NCBI GenBank assembly: GCA_905234195.1
Contig: CAJOFR010000003.1
Coordinates: 1-64,000, forward strand
Reading direction: 5' to 3'
Source: an uncultured Selenomonadaceae bacterium
Lineage (GTDB): Bacteria; Bacillota; Negativicutes; Selenomonadales; Selenomonadaceae
DNA: 64,000 bases
Part shown: one piece after another, positions 41,721 to 51,071 of the stretch
Numbering within the stretch: position 1 is the first letter of the stretch
Layout of the letters: the number at the start of each line of letters is the position of its first letter
The notes under the pieces: generated by a model
What the model was told of the DNA's origin: nothing
The model's input: only the letters and a program-made list of their open reading frames with translations
Database searches by the model: none
Made by a program: the position numbers and the translations under genes

Positions 41721-43557
41721 TGTGCGCAGTGTGACAATTTCCTTGAGTCTTCTTGCTCTGATAGGCGGCGGCGTCCGCGCGCTTGTACAGTTCGGTGAAA
41801 GAACAACCCTCCGCGACACTGAAAAGCGCACTGCCTAAACTGATTGAAATTTTTCTGTCGCCGAGTTCGGGAATATTAATCGCGTCAATCTCCTTGAAAA
41901 ATCTGTCGACAACAATTTTTCCGCGCTCCTCGTCGGTAATTCCAATCGCGTACGCCGCAAACTCATCTCCGCCCAATCTCAAAATTACGTCGCTTTGACG
42001 AAAAGTTTTCCTCAAGCAGTCCGCGATAGCCTTGATAACTTTGTCGCCGACCTCGTGACCAAAATTATCATTGACCGATTTAAATTTATCGGCGTCCAGC
42101 ACGCAGAACATCCCTTCGACGCCCCCCGCCATTAAATCGGTGATAGTTTGTTCGCCGCTGCCACGATTCCGCAAGCCGGTCATCGCATCCGTCTCCGAAA
42201 GATAAAGTAAATGTTTTTCGCGCCGTTTCTCCTCGTCAATCAACTCAATCGCGAAAACAATTTGGTGAATCGCTCCGGCGTCGTTGTTGTCCACGAGCAT
42301 GATATACGCCTTGCACCAACCGTACTGCGCGCTCAAAAATTCCTGCTGAATCACAAATTTATTTTTCATTCTCCCCGACAAATTTTCAAAGCGGATAAAT
42401 TCGAGGAGGGCGGGCAAACTTTCCGCGCTTGTCATTTCGGCGACGGACTTTTTAATTTGCGCGGCGGCGTCCTTCCCGTCTTTAATCGTCATCAAATTTA
42501 CATTCGGGGCGCGGCTCAATTCGTGGACAGTGTCATTTTCCAGGTCAATCAAGTGCATGGAAACATAACGTCCGGCGTGGCTGGCGATACCGTATTTTTT
42601 TGCGCTCTCTTCAATTTCGCGCTGCCCTCTTTTCAAACTGACTCGAATAAAAATAAGCAAAAATATCAGCGCAATTAAAAAGCTCACCGAAATATAAAAT
42701 ATCAAGTTTGAAAAATCCGTATTTATGTTTTCGTCGTCGCGGCTGATAACCAAATACCAATCGAACTCCGGAATATATCTCGTCACCACGTAAGTGCCGC
42801 CGTTAATTTTTTTCAGCACGGGTTGACTTGAATTTGTCCGGTGTGAAAGGACGCTCATCATCATGTACTTTGAAATTTTTCCGGACTCCGTATCGACCTG
42901 GACAATGCCGGATTTGTTCACGAGATTTATTTTTATCCCGTAGACTCTTTCATTCGCCTCGAAAATTTTTTGCAGGCTCGTCATGTCGATACCTATCCCG
43001 CACGCCCCCAAAGTATTTCCGGCGTCGTCTTTAATCCGCGTGTTCGCAAAAATTGTCAACCTCATTTTGTTCGCCTCGTCCGCGCCGACGGTGAAAGCGT
43101 AGTCAACATTTCTCGCGATAAAATTTTTGTACCAAATATCATTCTCGTTATTTTCTTCGTCCAGTTTTTTGACGAAACCGCCGGCAGTGTAATAATTTTT
43201 CGACCCTTCAGAAACAATAAACGCCGCACTGAACCCAAAATTATTTTTCATTTCGCCGAGGTAATCCGTTATCAAATAAATTTCTTCCTTAAGAGGAAAT
43301 GCCGATTCATTTTCCAGATTTTGCTTTAGGAGAGAATCATTAGCCATTGTCCGCGAAACCATCACCAGCTTTAAAAGTTCGTTGTTGATTTTGTCGTAGA
43401 CGTCGGAGGCAATAACTTTTATCATCTCTTCGTCGTGCCGCTGAATGACTTCGTTCAAAATGAAACACGAAACGGAAGTAGACAGCACGAACGCCACCGC
43501 AATTACGACGAGCAACATTTTAGCCATGTCGAAAGTTTCTGCAGGATACTTTTTCAT
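41713..43557 (-). CDS. Membrane diguanylate cyclase with double-Cache sensor (second of a tandem pair)
   Basis: A 614-residue protein that would make c-di-GMP in response to an external signal. N-terminal helix, extracellular double-Cache domain (about residues 40-280, including YFYT-like strands and GACGIGIDMTSLQ), second helix near residue 290, a PAS-like region, and GGDEF domain with LRLGGDEFAAY. An inhibitory site RQSD lies five residues before GGDEF, so product feedback is likely. It overlaps the upstream paralogue by four bases (ATGA). The two proteins share the architecture and long identical stretches such as EKRREKHLLYLSETD, pointing to a local duplication. Confidence 0.9.
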   Translation of the reverse strand: MKKYPAETFDMAKMLLVVIAVAFVLSTSVSCFILNEVIQRHDEEMIKVIASDVYDKINNELLKLVMVSRTMANDSLLKQNLENESAFPLKEEIYLITDYLGEMKNNFGFSAAFIVSEGSKNYYTAGGFVKKLDEENNENDIWYKNFIARNVDYAFTVGADEANKMRLTIFANTRIKDDAGNTLGACGIGIDMTSLQKIFEANERVYGIKINLVNKSGIVQVDTESGKISKYMMMSVLSHRTNSSQPVLKKINGGTYVVTRYIPEFDWYLVISRDDENINTDFSNLIFYISVSFLIALIFLLIFIRVSLKRGQREIEESAKKYGIASHAGRYVSMHLIDLENDTVHELSRAPNVNLMTIKDGKDAAAQIKKSVAEMTSAESLPALLEFIRFENLSGRMKNKFVIQQEFLSAQYGWCKAYIMLVDNNDAGAIHQIVFAIELIDEEKRREKHLLYLSETDAMTGLRNRGSGEQTITDLMAGGVEGMFCVLDADKFKSVNDNFGHEVGDKVIKAIADCLRKTFRQSDVILRLGGDEFAAYAIGITDEERGKIVVDRFFKEIDAINIPELGDRKISISLGSALFSVAEGCSFTELYKRADAAAYQSKKTQGNCHTAHKK

Positions 43558-45425
43558 TTTGCTTCGTCATCTCCAAAATTTTTGTCTTCGTAAGCGGTAT
43601 GGTGATTGCCCGAAAATTTTTTGCTCTCGTAAGCTGCAATGTCCGCGCGCCTGTAAATTTCATCGAAGGAACATTTTTCGACGGGATTAAAAATCGCGGT
43701 GCCCATGCTGACTGTAATTTTTCTGCCGCCCAGTTCGGGAATATTAATTTTGTCAATCTCGTCGAAAAGTCTGTTGACGACAATTTTTCCGTGCTCCTCG
43801 TCGGTAATTCCAATCGCATACGCCGCAAACTCATCCCCGCCCAATCTCAAAGTTACGTCGCTGTTGCGAAAAGATTTCTTCAGACATTTTGCGATAGCCT
43901 TGATAACTTTGTCGCCAACCTCGTGCCCGAAATTATCATTGACAGATTTAAATTTATCGGCGTCCAACAAACAGAACATACCTTCGCTGCCCTTCGCCAT
44001 CAAATCAATCACCGCCTTTTCTCCGCTCCCGCGATTCCTCAAGCCGGTCATCGTATCGGTCTCCGAAAGATAAAGCAAATGTTTTTCGCGCCGCTTCTCC
44101 TCGTCAATCAATTCAATCGCAAGAATAATTTGCTTAATCTCGTTTTTGTCGTCGTAGTCTGCAACCAGGAAATACGCCTTGCACCAGCCGCACTTGTTGC
44201 TCAAAAATTCGCAGTGCACCACGTGATTTTTCTGCATCCTCGCCAAAAGCGTATCGAAGTCCACAAAATTTTTCATTGCCTGGAAATTTTCGGGCGCAGT
44301 CATTTCGGAAACAGCCTTCTGAATTTTTTTTGCGGCGTTGCTCCCGTCGCTGATAACCAGCAAATTTACATTCGGGTCGCGGCTCAGTTCATGAATCATA
44401 TCGTTTTTCACGTCGATTAAATGCATGGAGATATACAAGCCCGCATAGCTGGCAATGCCGTGTCTCTTCGCGGCGTCCTCCACCTGACGGCGATAAATTT
44501 TCAAGGCGATTTGAATAAAAATCAAAAGTATCACGGACGCAATAAAAAAGCTCACCGAAATATAAATTATCAAATTTGAAAAATCATTCTTGGCGTCGTC
44601 GGCGTCGCGGCGAACAACCAGGAACCAATTAAAATCCGGTATGTACTTCGTGATTGTGTAGACGTCTTCATTTTTCGACAGCACAAACTGCGTCGGCTTG
44701 TTGAAGTTCAAAACATTTTCGACTTGCGCATTTTCAATATTCACGTAGTCCGTATCAACCTGAATGATCCCGTTTTCGTCAACCAAATTAATTTTTATGT
44801 CGTACGTCACTTCCGAAGTTATGAAAACATTTTGCAAGCCGCTCAAGTCAACTCCAACACCACACACGCCCAGCAAGTTGCCTTCCCCGTCAACAATGCG
44901 CGCGTTCACAAAAACAGTCCACGCATCTTTATTCACCTCGTCGGTGTCAACGTCGAAATCGTATTCGACATTTTGTTCGACGAAATTTTTATACCAAATG
45001 TCATGCGGATTTTTGTGGACGTCGATTTTTTTGTTGAAGCCTTCGCAAGAATAATAGTTCTTGGAAATATCCGAGATAATGAACGCCGAACTTAAACCGA
45101 ATTTATTTTTCAGCGCGGCAAGATAATTTTCCATAGAGCGAACTATTTCTTCGTGGGGAATATTTTTTTCGTTGCGGAGTTGCTCAATTATGTGGGCGTC
45201 GTTGGCTATGACGCGCGCGACCATTACCGGCGTCAACAGGTCGTTATAAATATCGTCGTAAACGTCCGCCGCAATGAATTTCAAAAGTTCTTCGTCGTGG
45301 CGTTCGATAACCCTATCCAGCACAAAACAGGATACAAAAATCGCCAGCATTGCCGCCATTGCTATGGAAAACAACACCGTCTTGGAAATATCTTTGTTTT
45401 CTGCCAAATATTTTTTTATCTTCAT
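43554..45425 (-). CDS. Membrane diguanylate cyclase with double-Cache sensor (first of a tandem pair)
   Basis: A 623-residue paralogue of the following gene, with the same order of helix, double-Cache sensor, helix, PAS-like region and GGDEF domain (LRLGGDEFAAY, I-site RNSD). Differences are concentrated in the extracellular sensor, so the two probably sense different ligands while sharing an output. An AAAGGCG site precedes the ATG, 22 bases after the adaptor stop. Placement behind tolC and an adaptor gene suggests that a c-di-GMP signal is linked to efflux or secretion at the envelope. Confidence 0.9.
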   Translation of the reverse strand: MKIKKYLAENKDISKTVLFSIAMAAMLAIFVSCFVLDRVIERHDEELLKFIAADVYDDIYNDLLTPVMVARVIANDAHIIEQLRNEKNIPHEEIVRSMENYLAALKNKFGLSSAFIISDISKNYYSCEGFNKKIDVHKNPHDIWYKNFVEQNVEYDFDVDTDEVNKDAWTVFVNARIVDGEGNLLGVCGVGVDLSGLQNVFITSEVTYDIKINLVDENGIIQVDTDYVNIENAQVENVLNFNKPTQFVLSKNEDVYTITKYIPDFNWFLVVRRDADDAKNDFSNLIIYISVSFFIASVILLIFIQIALKIYRRQVEDAAKRHGIASYAGLYISMHLIDVKNDMIHELSRDPNVNLLVISDGSNAAKKIQKAVSEMTAPENFQAMKNFVDFDTLLARMQKNHVVHCEFLSNKCGWCKAYFLVADYDDKNEIKQIILAIELIDEEKRREKHLLYLSETDTMTGLRNRGSGEKAVIDLMAKGSEGMFCLLDADKFKSVNDNFGHEVGDKVIKAIAKCLKKSFRNSDVTLRLGGDEFAAYAIGITDEEHGKIVVNRLFDEIDKINIPELGGRKITVSMGTAIFNPVEKCSFDEIYRRADIAAYESKKFSGNHHTAYEDKNFGDDEAK

Positions 45426-45447
45426 TACGACGCCTTTCTAAAAATTT

Positions 45448-46587
45448 TTACATAGGAGGACCCATTCGACGCATGCCGCTTTGATTGGAAGTGGACTTCT
45501 TTTCGGCGGCCTGGTAAGTGGTAGAAACATCATCGCCCGCCTTCAAATTTCCCTGCGCGACTTCGACAAACTCTTCGCCATAAAGCCCGACAGTGATATA
45601 AATTTTTTCGGCAACGTCACGTCCTTTTTCGTCTTTGGTAATTTTTTCGACGTAGGAGCCTTGCCCGTCAGTCTTGACGGCGGCAATGGGAACGCACAGC
45701 GCATTTTTGACGCGCCCAACAATAATGTCAAGGCGCGCAGTCATCGCGGGGAGCAAAAGATTTTTCGGATCGGGCGCGTTCAAAGTCACGTAGTAATAAA
45801 TTACGGAGTTGCTTGAAGAACTTGAGGAGGAGCTGCTTGACGAACTGCCGACGTCCCACGAATTATTTGTATCGGTCTGCGAAATTTTGTTGACGGTCGC
45901 GGAAAATTTTTCGGAGGGAAAAGCGTCAACAGTGAACGTAGAATTTGCCCCAACCTTCACGCTGCCAATGTCCGTCTCGTCGACTTTCGCCTTGACAAGT
46001 TTTTCGCTAAGGTCCGCAATTCTCAAAATGACCGTCGGATTATTTGTGCCCTGCACCGCCATTGAACCGGCAGTCAGCGGCTCGCCGACAACAACCCCGT
46101 CCATTGGCGCAAGGATAACTGTTTCGTCGACGTCGGATTCAGCCGCCTCCAGTTCGGATTTCGCGCGGTCGTAAGTGTACTGCGCGTCCTGAAGTTCTTC
46201 GAGAGACTTCGCGCCGATATTGTAAAGCCGTTCAGTTCGCGCCAGTTTTTGTGAGGCGTTCGTCAAAGTGAATTGCGCTTGATCTCTGCGCGCCTCCACG
46301 TCCTTGCCGTCTAAAATCGCAACGACCTGCCCGGCAGTGACTGCTTGATTTTCTTCGACGAGGACTTCTTTAACTCGCGCGGTGATTTTACTGCTGACTT
46401 CGACACTGTCGCGCGGCTGAACTGTTCCCGTTGCGGAAATTGTTTTCGTCAAATCCATGCGGATAACTTTTTCTGTGTCAAATTTCTGCGCGGTCTCCTC
46501 CTCTATTTTATCCGAATAAAATTTATATCCTGCAAGCGCGCCGATTATCAAAACGACGACGATTAAAATTTTCCACTGCAATTTCAA
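45448..46587 (-). CDS. Periplasmic adaptor protein (MacA/HlyD-like) with poly-serine insertion
   Basis: A 379-residue membrane-fusion protein: N-terminal helix (ILIVVVLIIGALAGYKFYS), lipoyl halves (KITARVKEVLVEENQAVTAGQ and APMDGVVVGEPLTAGSMAV), short coiled coil, and barrel. Twelve consecutive serines (after NNSWDVG) interrupt the barrel region and are written with all six serine codons. A TTG start at 46587 is supported by GGGGTGG upstream. Adaptors of this kind bridge an inner-membrane ABC or RND pump to TolC, and tolC is the preceding gene, but no pump gene is present in the operon. Confidence 0.87.
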   Translation of the reverse strand: MKLQWKILIVVVLIIGALAGYKFYSDKIEEETAQKFDTEKVIRMDLTKTISATGTVQPRDSVEVSSKITARVKEVLVEENQAVTAGQVVAILDGKDVEARRDQAQFTLTNASQKLARTERLYNIGAKSLEELQDAQYTYDRAKSELEAAESDVDETVILAPMDGVVVGEPLTAGSMAVQGTNNPTVILRIADLSEKLVKAKVDETDIGSVKVGANSTFTVDAFPSEKFSATVNKISQTDTNNSWDVGSSSSSSSSSSSSNSVIYYYVTLNAPDPKNLLLPAMTARLDIIVGRVKNALCVPIAAVKTDGQGSYVEKITKDEKGRDVAEKIYITVGLYGEEFVEVAQGNLKAGDDVSTTYQAAEKKSTSNQSGMRRMGPPM

Positions 46588-46600
46588 TTAAACCACCCCT

Positions 46601-47851
46601 TCAATCAATCGCCGCCAAAGTATTTCCTACGGCATGCGCCAAATCAAACCTGTAACGAGCCACGTCGTAAAGTGCGCTGACATGATTTTTTTTCGCGCTG
46701 GAAAGAGCAACTTCCGCGTCGAGAATATCCAACAAAATTCCTTCGCCCGCGCGATATTTTTCCGTCGCGATATACCTTTCCTCTTCGGCAAGAGCAACCG
46801 CGCGTTGAGTCGTCCGCAGTCTCATCAAGGCAATGCGCAAATTTTTGTAAGCCGTGATAACGCTTTCGTGAATAGAATTTCTGTCGCTAATCATCGCCAG
46901 CCGAAGATTTTCCAGCCGAATTTCTGCATCGCGGATCTGCGCACGAGTAACGCCGCTGTCAAAAATATTCCAGCTTGCACTCACGCCCGCCGAAGCGTCG
47001 GGAGTCAAATGCCAATCGTTTGAACTTGCGCCCAGCCCCGTACCGACTTCCGCAGAAATTGTCGGACGCTTGTTGGACTTCGCGATTTCAATTTCAAATT
47101 CTCCCTGCTCGATTTTAAGTTCGTCGGCTTTGAGGTCGCTACGATTTTCGTCCGCCATCAAAATATAATCCTCCAGGTCTCCCAAAGTCAACGCCGGCTC
47201 AATCTCTTCTACAACCAAATTTGTAATTGAATCAATCGACATGAGCGTCGCCAAATTCGCCAAACTGACTTCGTAAGCGGCTTGAGATTTCGAGGTATCC
47301 TGCATGGCGTTGCTCGTCTCCACCTGCGCGCGGAGGAGGTCTATTCGCGCCTTCGAGCCGGCGTCGTACATTGCGGCGATATTTTTTTCGTGGTCGGCTA
47401 AATTTTCTTCGGTCTCAAGATTAACTTTCGTCGTCGCCAAATTTTCCAGCGCGTCGAGATAAGTTTTCGCCACGTTGTAAATTAAATCGTCACGGGCTTG
47501 CACGTAATTCAGCTTTGAAATATCCAAACCCAGTTCGGCAGAATCAATTTGCGATTCAAGTTTTCTGCCCGAATAAATCGGAACGGAGCCCCTTATTCGC
47601 GTCGAAACACTTTCTGATTCGGAGCTACCTTCTGTTTTTGAGGCGGACACACTGCCGCTTGCCGAAATGGAAATTCCCTTTTGCCCGCGCGCAGATCTCA
47701 AAGACTGCTCGGCAATTTCAATTTGCCTTTCGGTTTGTTTCAAGTCGGGATTTTTTTCCAGAGCCACTTGCGCCGCCTCGTAGAGGGTGATTGCGTTCGC
47801 GGTCGCCGGCACAAAGAGCAAAATTAAAATCGCCGTCAAAATTTTTTTCAA
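46601..47851 (-). CDS. TolC-family outer-membrane efflux channel
   Basis: A 416-residue protein with a signal peptide (KKILTAILILLFVPATANA) and two repeats of long coiled-coil helices with LYEAAQVALEKNPDLKQTE at the start and VTAYKNLRIALMRLRTTQRA later, the TolC/OEP layout. TTG at 47851 is chosen as start: GAGAGG is ten bases upstream and the signal peptide begins there; the frame is open 23 codons further without a ribosome site. Its presence shows that the cell has an outer membrane. It heads an operon with an adaptor and two diguanylate cyclases, and might also serve the NHLM-type exporter. Confidence 0.9.
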   Translation of the reverse strand: MKKILTAILILLFVPATANAITLYEAAQVALEKNPDLKQTERQIEIAEQSLRSARGQKGISISASGSVSASKTEGSSESESVSTRIRGSVPIYSGRKLESQIDSAELGLDISKLNYVQARDDLIYNVAKTYLDALENLATTKVNLETEENLADHEKNIAAMYDAGSKARIDLLRAQVETSNAMQDTSKSQAAYEVSLANLATLMSIDSITNLVVEEIEPALTLGDLEDYILMADENRSDLKADELKIEQGEFEIEIAKSNKRPTISAEVGTGLGASSNDWHLTPDASAGVSASWNIFDSGVTRAQIRDAEIRLENLRLAMISDRNSIHESVITAYKNLRIALMRLRTTQRAVALAEEERYIATEKYRAGEGILLDILDAEVALSSAKKNHVSALYDVARYRFDLAHAVGNTLAAID

Positions 47852-48043
47852 GTTCAACAATCCTCTCGTCAAGTTCAATCGTGGATAATTCGGCGGAAAA
47901 TTTTGCAGGAAATTTTTCAAATTGAAAGAATTAGAGTAAGCGAATTTTTCTCACGGTCGAAGCAAAAAATTCTGCAAGCCATTCAAAAATTTTCGCGTCA
48001 AGTTTATCAAAAGCAAATAGTTTTGTAAAGAAAGGTCTGTGCA

Positions 48044-48898
48044 ATGAAAAAGCTTGGAATACTCGGACCACCCGGCACTCATTCCGAAGCGGCGGCGGTT
48101 TGGCTAAATTCGACACTCGAAAAAAAATACGAGCTCGTGATTTTTCCGGAGATTTTTGAAGTTTTGAACGCCGTCGAAGATGCGCAAATTGATTCGGGAT
48201 TTGTCCCCGTCGAAAATTCTCTGGAAGGCTCGATAAATATCACGTTGGACACTTTGGCGCGAAGTGATTCGCTGATTGTTACGCGCGAATTAATTTGGCC
48301 GGTGCACAACCATTTAACGGCGAAGGCGGGCGTAAAAATTTCCGACGTCAAAAAAATTTTTTCACACCCCCAGCCGATTTCCCAATGTCAAAAATATTTG
48401 CGCCAAAAATTTTTCGACGTGGAGATTATAAAAACGACGAGCACTGCGCGCGCCGCAGAAATTGTTGCCGCGTCGAAGGCTGAAGAGGGTTTCGCGGCGA
48501 TTTGTACGGAACGCGCCGGGCAACTGAATAATCTCGAAACACTTGCGACGGAAATTCAGGACAACATGGCGAACAGTACGAGATTTTTTGAAGTGCAACG
48601 CCGCGAAAAAAATTTCGACTTCAAAAATTTTGACGGCGACAAAGTTTTGATTATCTGTCAGATTGACGGCAGTTGCGCCGGTGCTCTTTGCGGAGTCCTC
48701 GAAGAATTTTCGGAGCGGAATGTAAACATGACGCGCATTGAATCCCGCCCCGCACGCACTGAACTCGGCGAATATATTTTTTTCTTCGACCTGGAGGTTA
48801 CGCCTTATCGGCGTCTGCTTTACGAATCGATTGAGGCAGTTCGCAAGAAAAGTATTTGGCTGAAAAATCTCGGCATTTTTCCCGTTATCCACGCTTGA
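48044..48898 (+). CDS. pheA: Prephenate dehydratase
   Basis: Converts prephenate to phenylpyruvate in phenylalanine synthesis. 284 residues. The catalytic domain starts LGILGPPGTHSEAAA and includes FVPVENSLEGSI and the conserved NSTRFF motif. A C-terminal ACT domain (GALCGVLEEFSERNVNMTRIESRP) carries the ESRP phenylalanine-binding motif, so feedback inhibition is expected. No chorismate mutase domain. GAAAGG precedes the ATG. aroF follows after 21 bases, so the start and end of the pathway are co-expressed. Confidence 0.95.
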   Translation: MKKLGILGPPGTHSEAAAVWLNSTLEKKYELVIFPEIFEVLNAVEDAQIDSGFVPVENSLEGSINITLDTLARSDSLIVTRELIWPVHNHLTAKAGVKISDVKKIFSHPQPISQCQKYLRQKFFDVEIIKTTSTARAAEIVAASKAEEGFAAICTERAGQLNNLETLATEIQDNMANSTRFFEVQRREKNFDFKNFDGDKVLIICQIDGSCAGALCGVLEEFSERNVNMTRIESRPARTELGEYIFFFDLEVTPYRRLLYESIEAVRKKSIWLKNLGIFPVIHA

Positions 48899-48919
48899 CT
48901 TGAGAGGAGCAAAAATTTT

Positions 48920-49951
48920 ATGGTTATCATTATGAATCCCGAAGCAACCGCCGAAAATATTTCGGAAGTTATCCGCACAATAGAGGGCGTCGGGCTTGAG
49001 GCAAAAATTATGGAGGGCGCGCAACAAAAAATCGTCGGCGTTATCGGTGACAAAACTCGTATGGCGTCCGTCGCGATTGACGCGCTGCCCGGCGTAGACC
49101 ACAGCGTTTCAATTTCAAAGAGCTACAAACTTGCCAGCCGCGAATTTCATCCACAGTCGACGATAATTAACATTGACGGCGTGAAAATCGGCGGAGAAAC
49201 TCCTGTCGTTATGGCGGGACCTTGCGCCGTTGAGTCGCGCAAACAAATTTTGGAGGCGGCGGAAATTATCAAGGAGGGCGGCGCGCAATTTTTGCGCGGA
49301 GGCGCGTACAAGCCGAGAACTTCCCCGTATTCTTTTCAAGGTCTCGAAATTGAAGGGCTGAAATATCTTGCCGAAGCCCGCGAAAAAACTGGCTTGAAGA
49401 TTGTCACAGAAGTCACGACGGTCGAAGGAATTGACCCCGTCGCCGAATATTCGGACGTCATGCAAATCGGCGCGCGCAACATGCAAAATTTCGGCTTGCT
49501 CAAGGAAGTTGGCAAGCGCGGCAAACCCGTCATGTTAAAGCGCGGACTTGCCGCCACGATTGACGAATGGCTGAACGCCGCCGAATATATCATGAACGAG
49601 GGCACGCAGGACGTTATACTTTGCGAACGCGGCATAAGAACCTACGAAACTTACACGCGCAACACTTTGGATATGAGCGCGGTTGCCGCCGTGAAACATC
49701 TTTCGCATTTGCCTATAGTCGTTGACCCCAGTCACGGCACGGGCAAGTGGCGCATGATAAAACCTATGGCTTTTGCGGCGATTGCGGCGGGCGCGGACGG
49801 TTTGATGATGGAAGTGCACCCGAATCCCGCGCGGGCTTTGTCTGACGGCTCCCAATCTCTTACCGCCGAAAATTACAGGGAAGTTATGGCGGGCGTGAAA
49901 AAGCTTGCGAAATTTATTCACGACGAAAATTTAAATCCCATTGTCTATTAG
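48920..49951 (+). CDS. aroF: 3-deoxy-7-phosphoheptulonate synthase (DAHP synthase)
   Basis: First step of the shikimate pathway, joining phosphoenolpyruvate and erythrose 4-phosphate. 343 residues: an N-terminal ferredoxin-like regulatory domain (IIMNPEATAENISEVI) then the KDO8P-synthase-like barrel with MAGPCAVESRKQI, LRGGAYKPRTSPYSFQG and VVDPSHGTGKW. This is the class I-beta type found in Bacillus and Thermotoga. A GAGAGGAG site precedes the start. It is paired with pheA. Confidence 0.95.
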   Translation: MVIIMNPEATAENISEVIRTIEGVGLEAKIMEGAQQKIVGVIGDKTRMASVAIDALPGVDHSVSISKSYKLASREFHPQSTIINIDGVKIGGETPVVMAGPCAVESRKQILEAAEIIKEGGAQFLRGGAYKPRTSPYSFQGLEIEGLKYLAEAREKTGLKIVTEVTTVEGIDPVAEYSDVMQIGARNMQNFGLLKEVGKRGKPVMLKRGLAATIDEWLNAAEYIMNEGTQDVILCERGIRTYETYTRNTLDMSAVAAVKHLSHLPIVVDPSHGTGKWRMIKPMAFAAIAAGADGLMMEVHPNPARALSDGSQSLTAENYREVMAGVKKLAKFIHDENLNPIVY

Positions 49952-49986
49952 AAAATTTCTAAAGAGGAGGGACCGCACGAAAAAAA

Positions 49987-50021
49987 TCCTTAATCACTTG
50001 CCCCTTATCCCTTGTCACTTA
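49987..50021. repeat. Heptamer-type repeat, site 6
   Basis: Minus-strand reading AAGTGACAAGGGATAAGGGGCAAGTGATTAAGG, built from AAGTGAT/AAGGGAT-type units, in the 123-base gap between aroF and the oxidoreductase gene. Confidence 0.65.
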
Positions 50022-50025
50022 AAAT

Positions 50026-50045
50026 CTTTTGCGCCAAAAGAAAAG
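50026..50045 (-). repeat. Dispersed palindromic repeat, partial copy D
   Basis: CTTTTG-CGC-CAAAAG followed by AAAAG repeats the centre of the main hairpin of copies A and C. The rest of the element is missing, so this is a truncated or eroded copy. Confidence 0.5.
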
Positions 50046-50074
50046 CAGATTAAAATAAAAAAGGAGGATTAAAA

Positions 50075-51061
50075 ATGCAAAAGGAAAATCTAAATTGGGC
50101 AGTGTTGGGCGTCGGGGTTATCGCCAACGAAATGGCGCAAGCTCTCCGGAAAATGGGAAAAACTTTGTACTCCGTCGGGAACCGCACGCATGAAAAAGCC
50201 GTCGCCTTCGCGGAAAAGTACGGCGTCCAAAAAGTTTACGACAAAATCGACGACATGTTTCACGACGATAACGTTGACATAATCTATATCACCAGCCCCC
50301 ACAACACGCATTTTAATTTCATGCGGCAGGCTCTGAACAACGGAAAAAATATTTTCGTCGAGAAGTCGATAACTCTGAACAGCCGCGAACTCAACGAGAT
50401 GATTTCACTCGCGCGGGAAAAAAATCTGATTCTCGCCGAAGCCATGACCATTTGGCACATGCCCCTTTATAAAAAACTTTGGCAGATTGTCAAAAGCGGC
50501 GAACTCGGCAAAGTTCAAATCATTACGATGAATTTCGGCAGCTTTAAAGAATACAACATGAACAACAGATTTTTTAACATGAACCTAGCCGGCGGCGCAA
50601 TGCTCGATATTGGGGTTTACGCGCTGTCAGTCGTCCGCAGTTTTATGGACGAAAAGCCGACCGAAATTTTGAGTCAATGGAAACCTTCGCCGACGGGCTC
50701 CGACGAACAGGCAACAATCTTGCTGAAAAATTCTCTAGGGCAAATGGCAACCGCCGCGCTTTCCATGCACTCCAAACAACCGAAACGCGCAATTATCAGT
50801 TGCGAAAAAGGTTATATTGAAATTATGGAGTACCCCCGCGCCGATAAAGCGACAATCGTCGACGCGGCAACAGATGAGGTCGTTCATGTTGCTGACGGCG
50901 AACGCGCTAACGCCCTCTATTATGAAATGCTGGATATGGAAAACGCCGTCCGCACCGGTGATATTTCCGAAATGAAACTTGAATTTACGAAGGACGTCAT
51001 GGATATTATGACGACGTTGAGAAAAAGTTGGAAGATGCAGTATCCGAACGAAAAGTGGTAA
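50075..51061 (+). CDS. Gfo/Idh/MocA-family NAD(P)-dependent oxidoreductase
   Basis: A 328-residue dehydrogenase. The Rossmann start is WAVLGVGVIANEMAQAL, the YITSPHNTHF and FVEKSITLN segments follow (the family EKP triad is EKS here), and the C-terminal beta-sheet domain contains LAGGAMLDIGVYAL. It acts on a sugar, inositol or dihydrodiol-type substrate that cannot be named. GGAGG precedes the ATG. The amino acid permease follows after 10 bases. Confidence 0.85.
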   Translation: MQKENLNWAVLGVGVIANEMAQALRKMGKTLYSVGNRTHEKAVAFAEKYGVQKVYDKIDDMFHDDNVDIIYITSPHNTHFNFMRQALNNGKNIFVEKSITLNSRELNEMISLAREKNLILAEAMTIWHMPLYKKLWQIVKSGELGKVQIITMNFGSFKEYNMNNRFFNMNLAGGAMLDIGVYALSVVRSFMDEKPTEILSQWKPSPTGSDEQATILLKNSLGQMATAALSMHSKQPKRAIISCEKGYIEIMEYPRADKATIVDAATDEVVHVADGERANALYYEMLDMENAVRTGDISEMKLEFTKDVMDIMTTLRKSWKMQYPNEKW

Positions 51062-51071
51062 TAATTTAATT

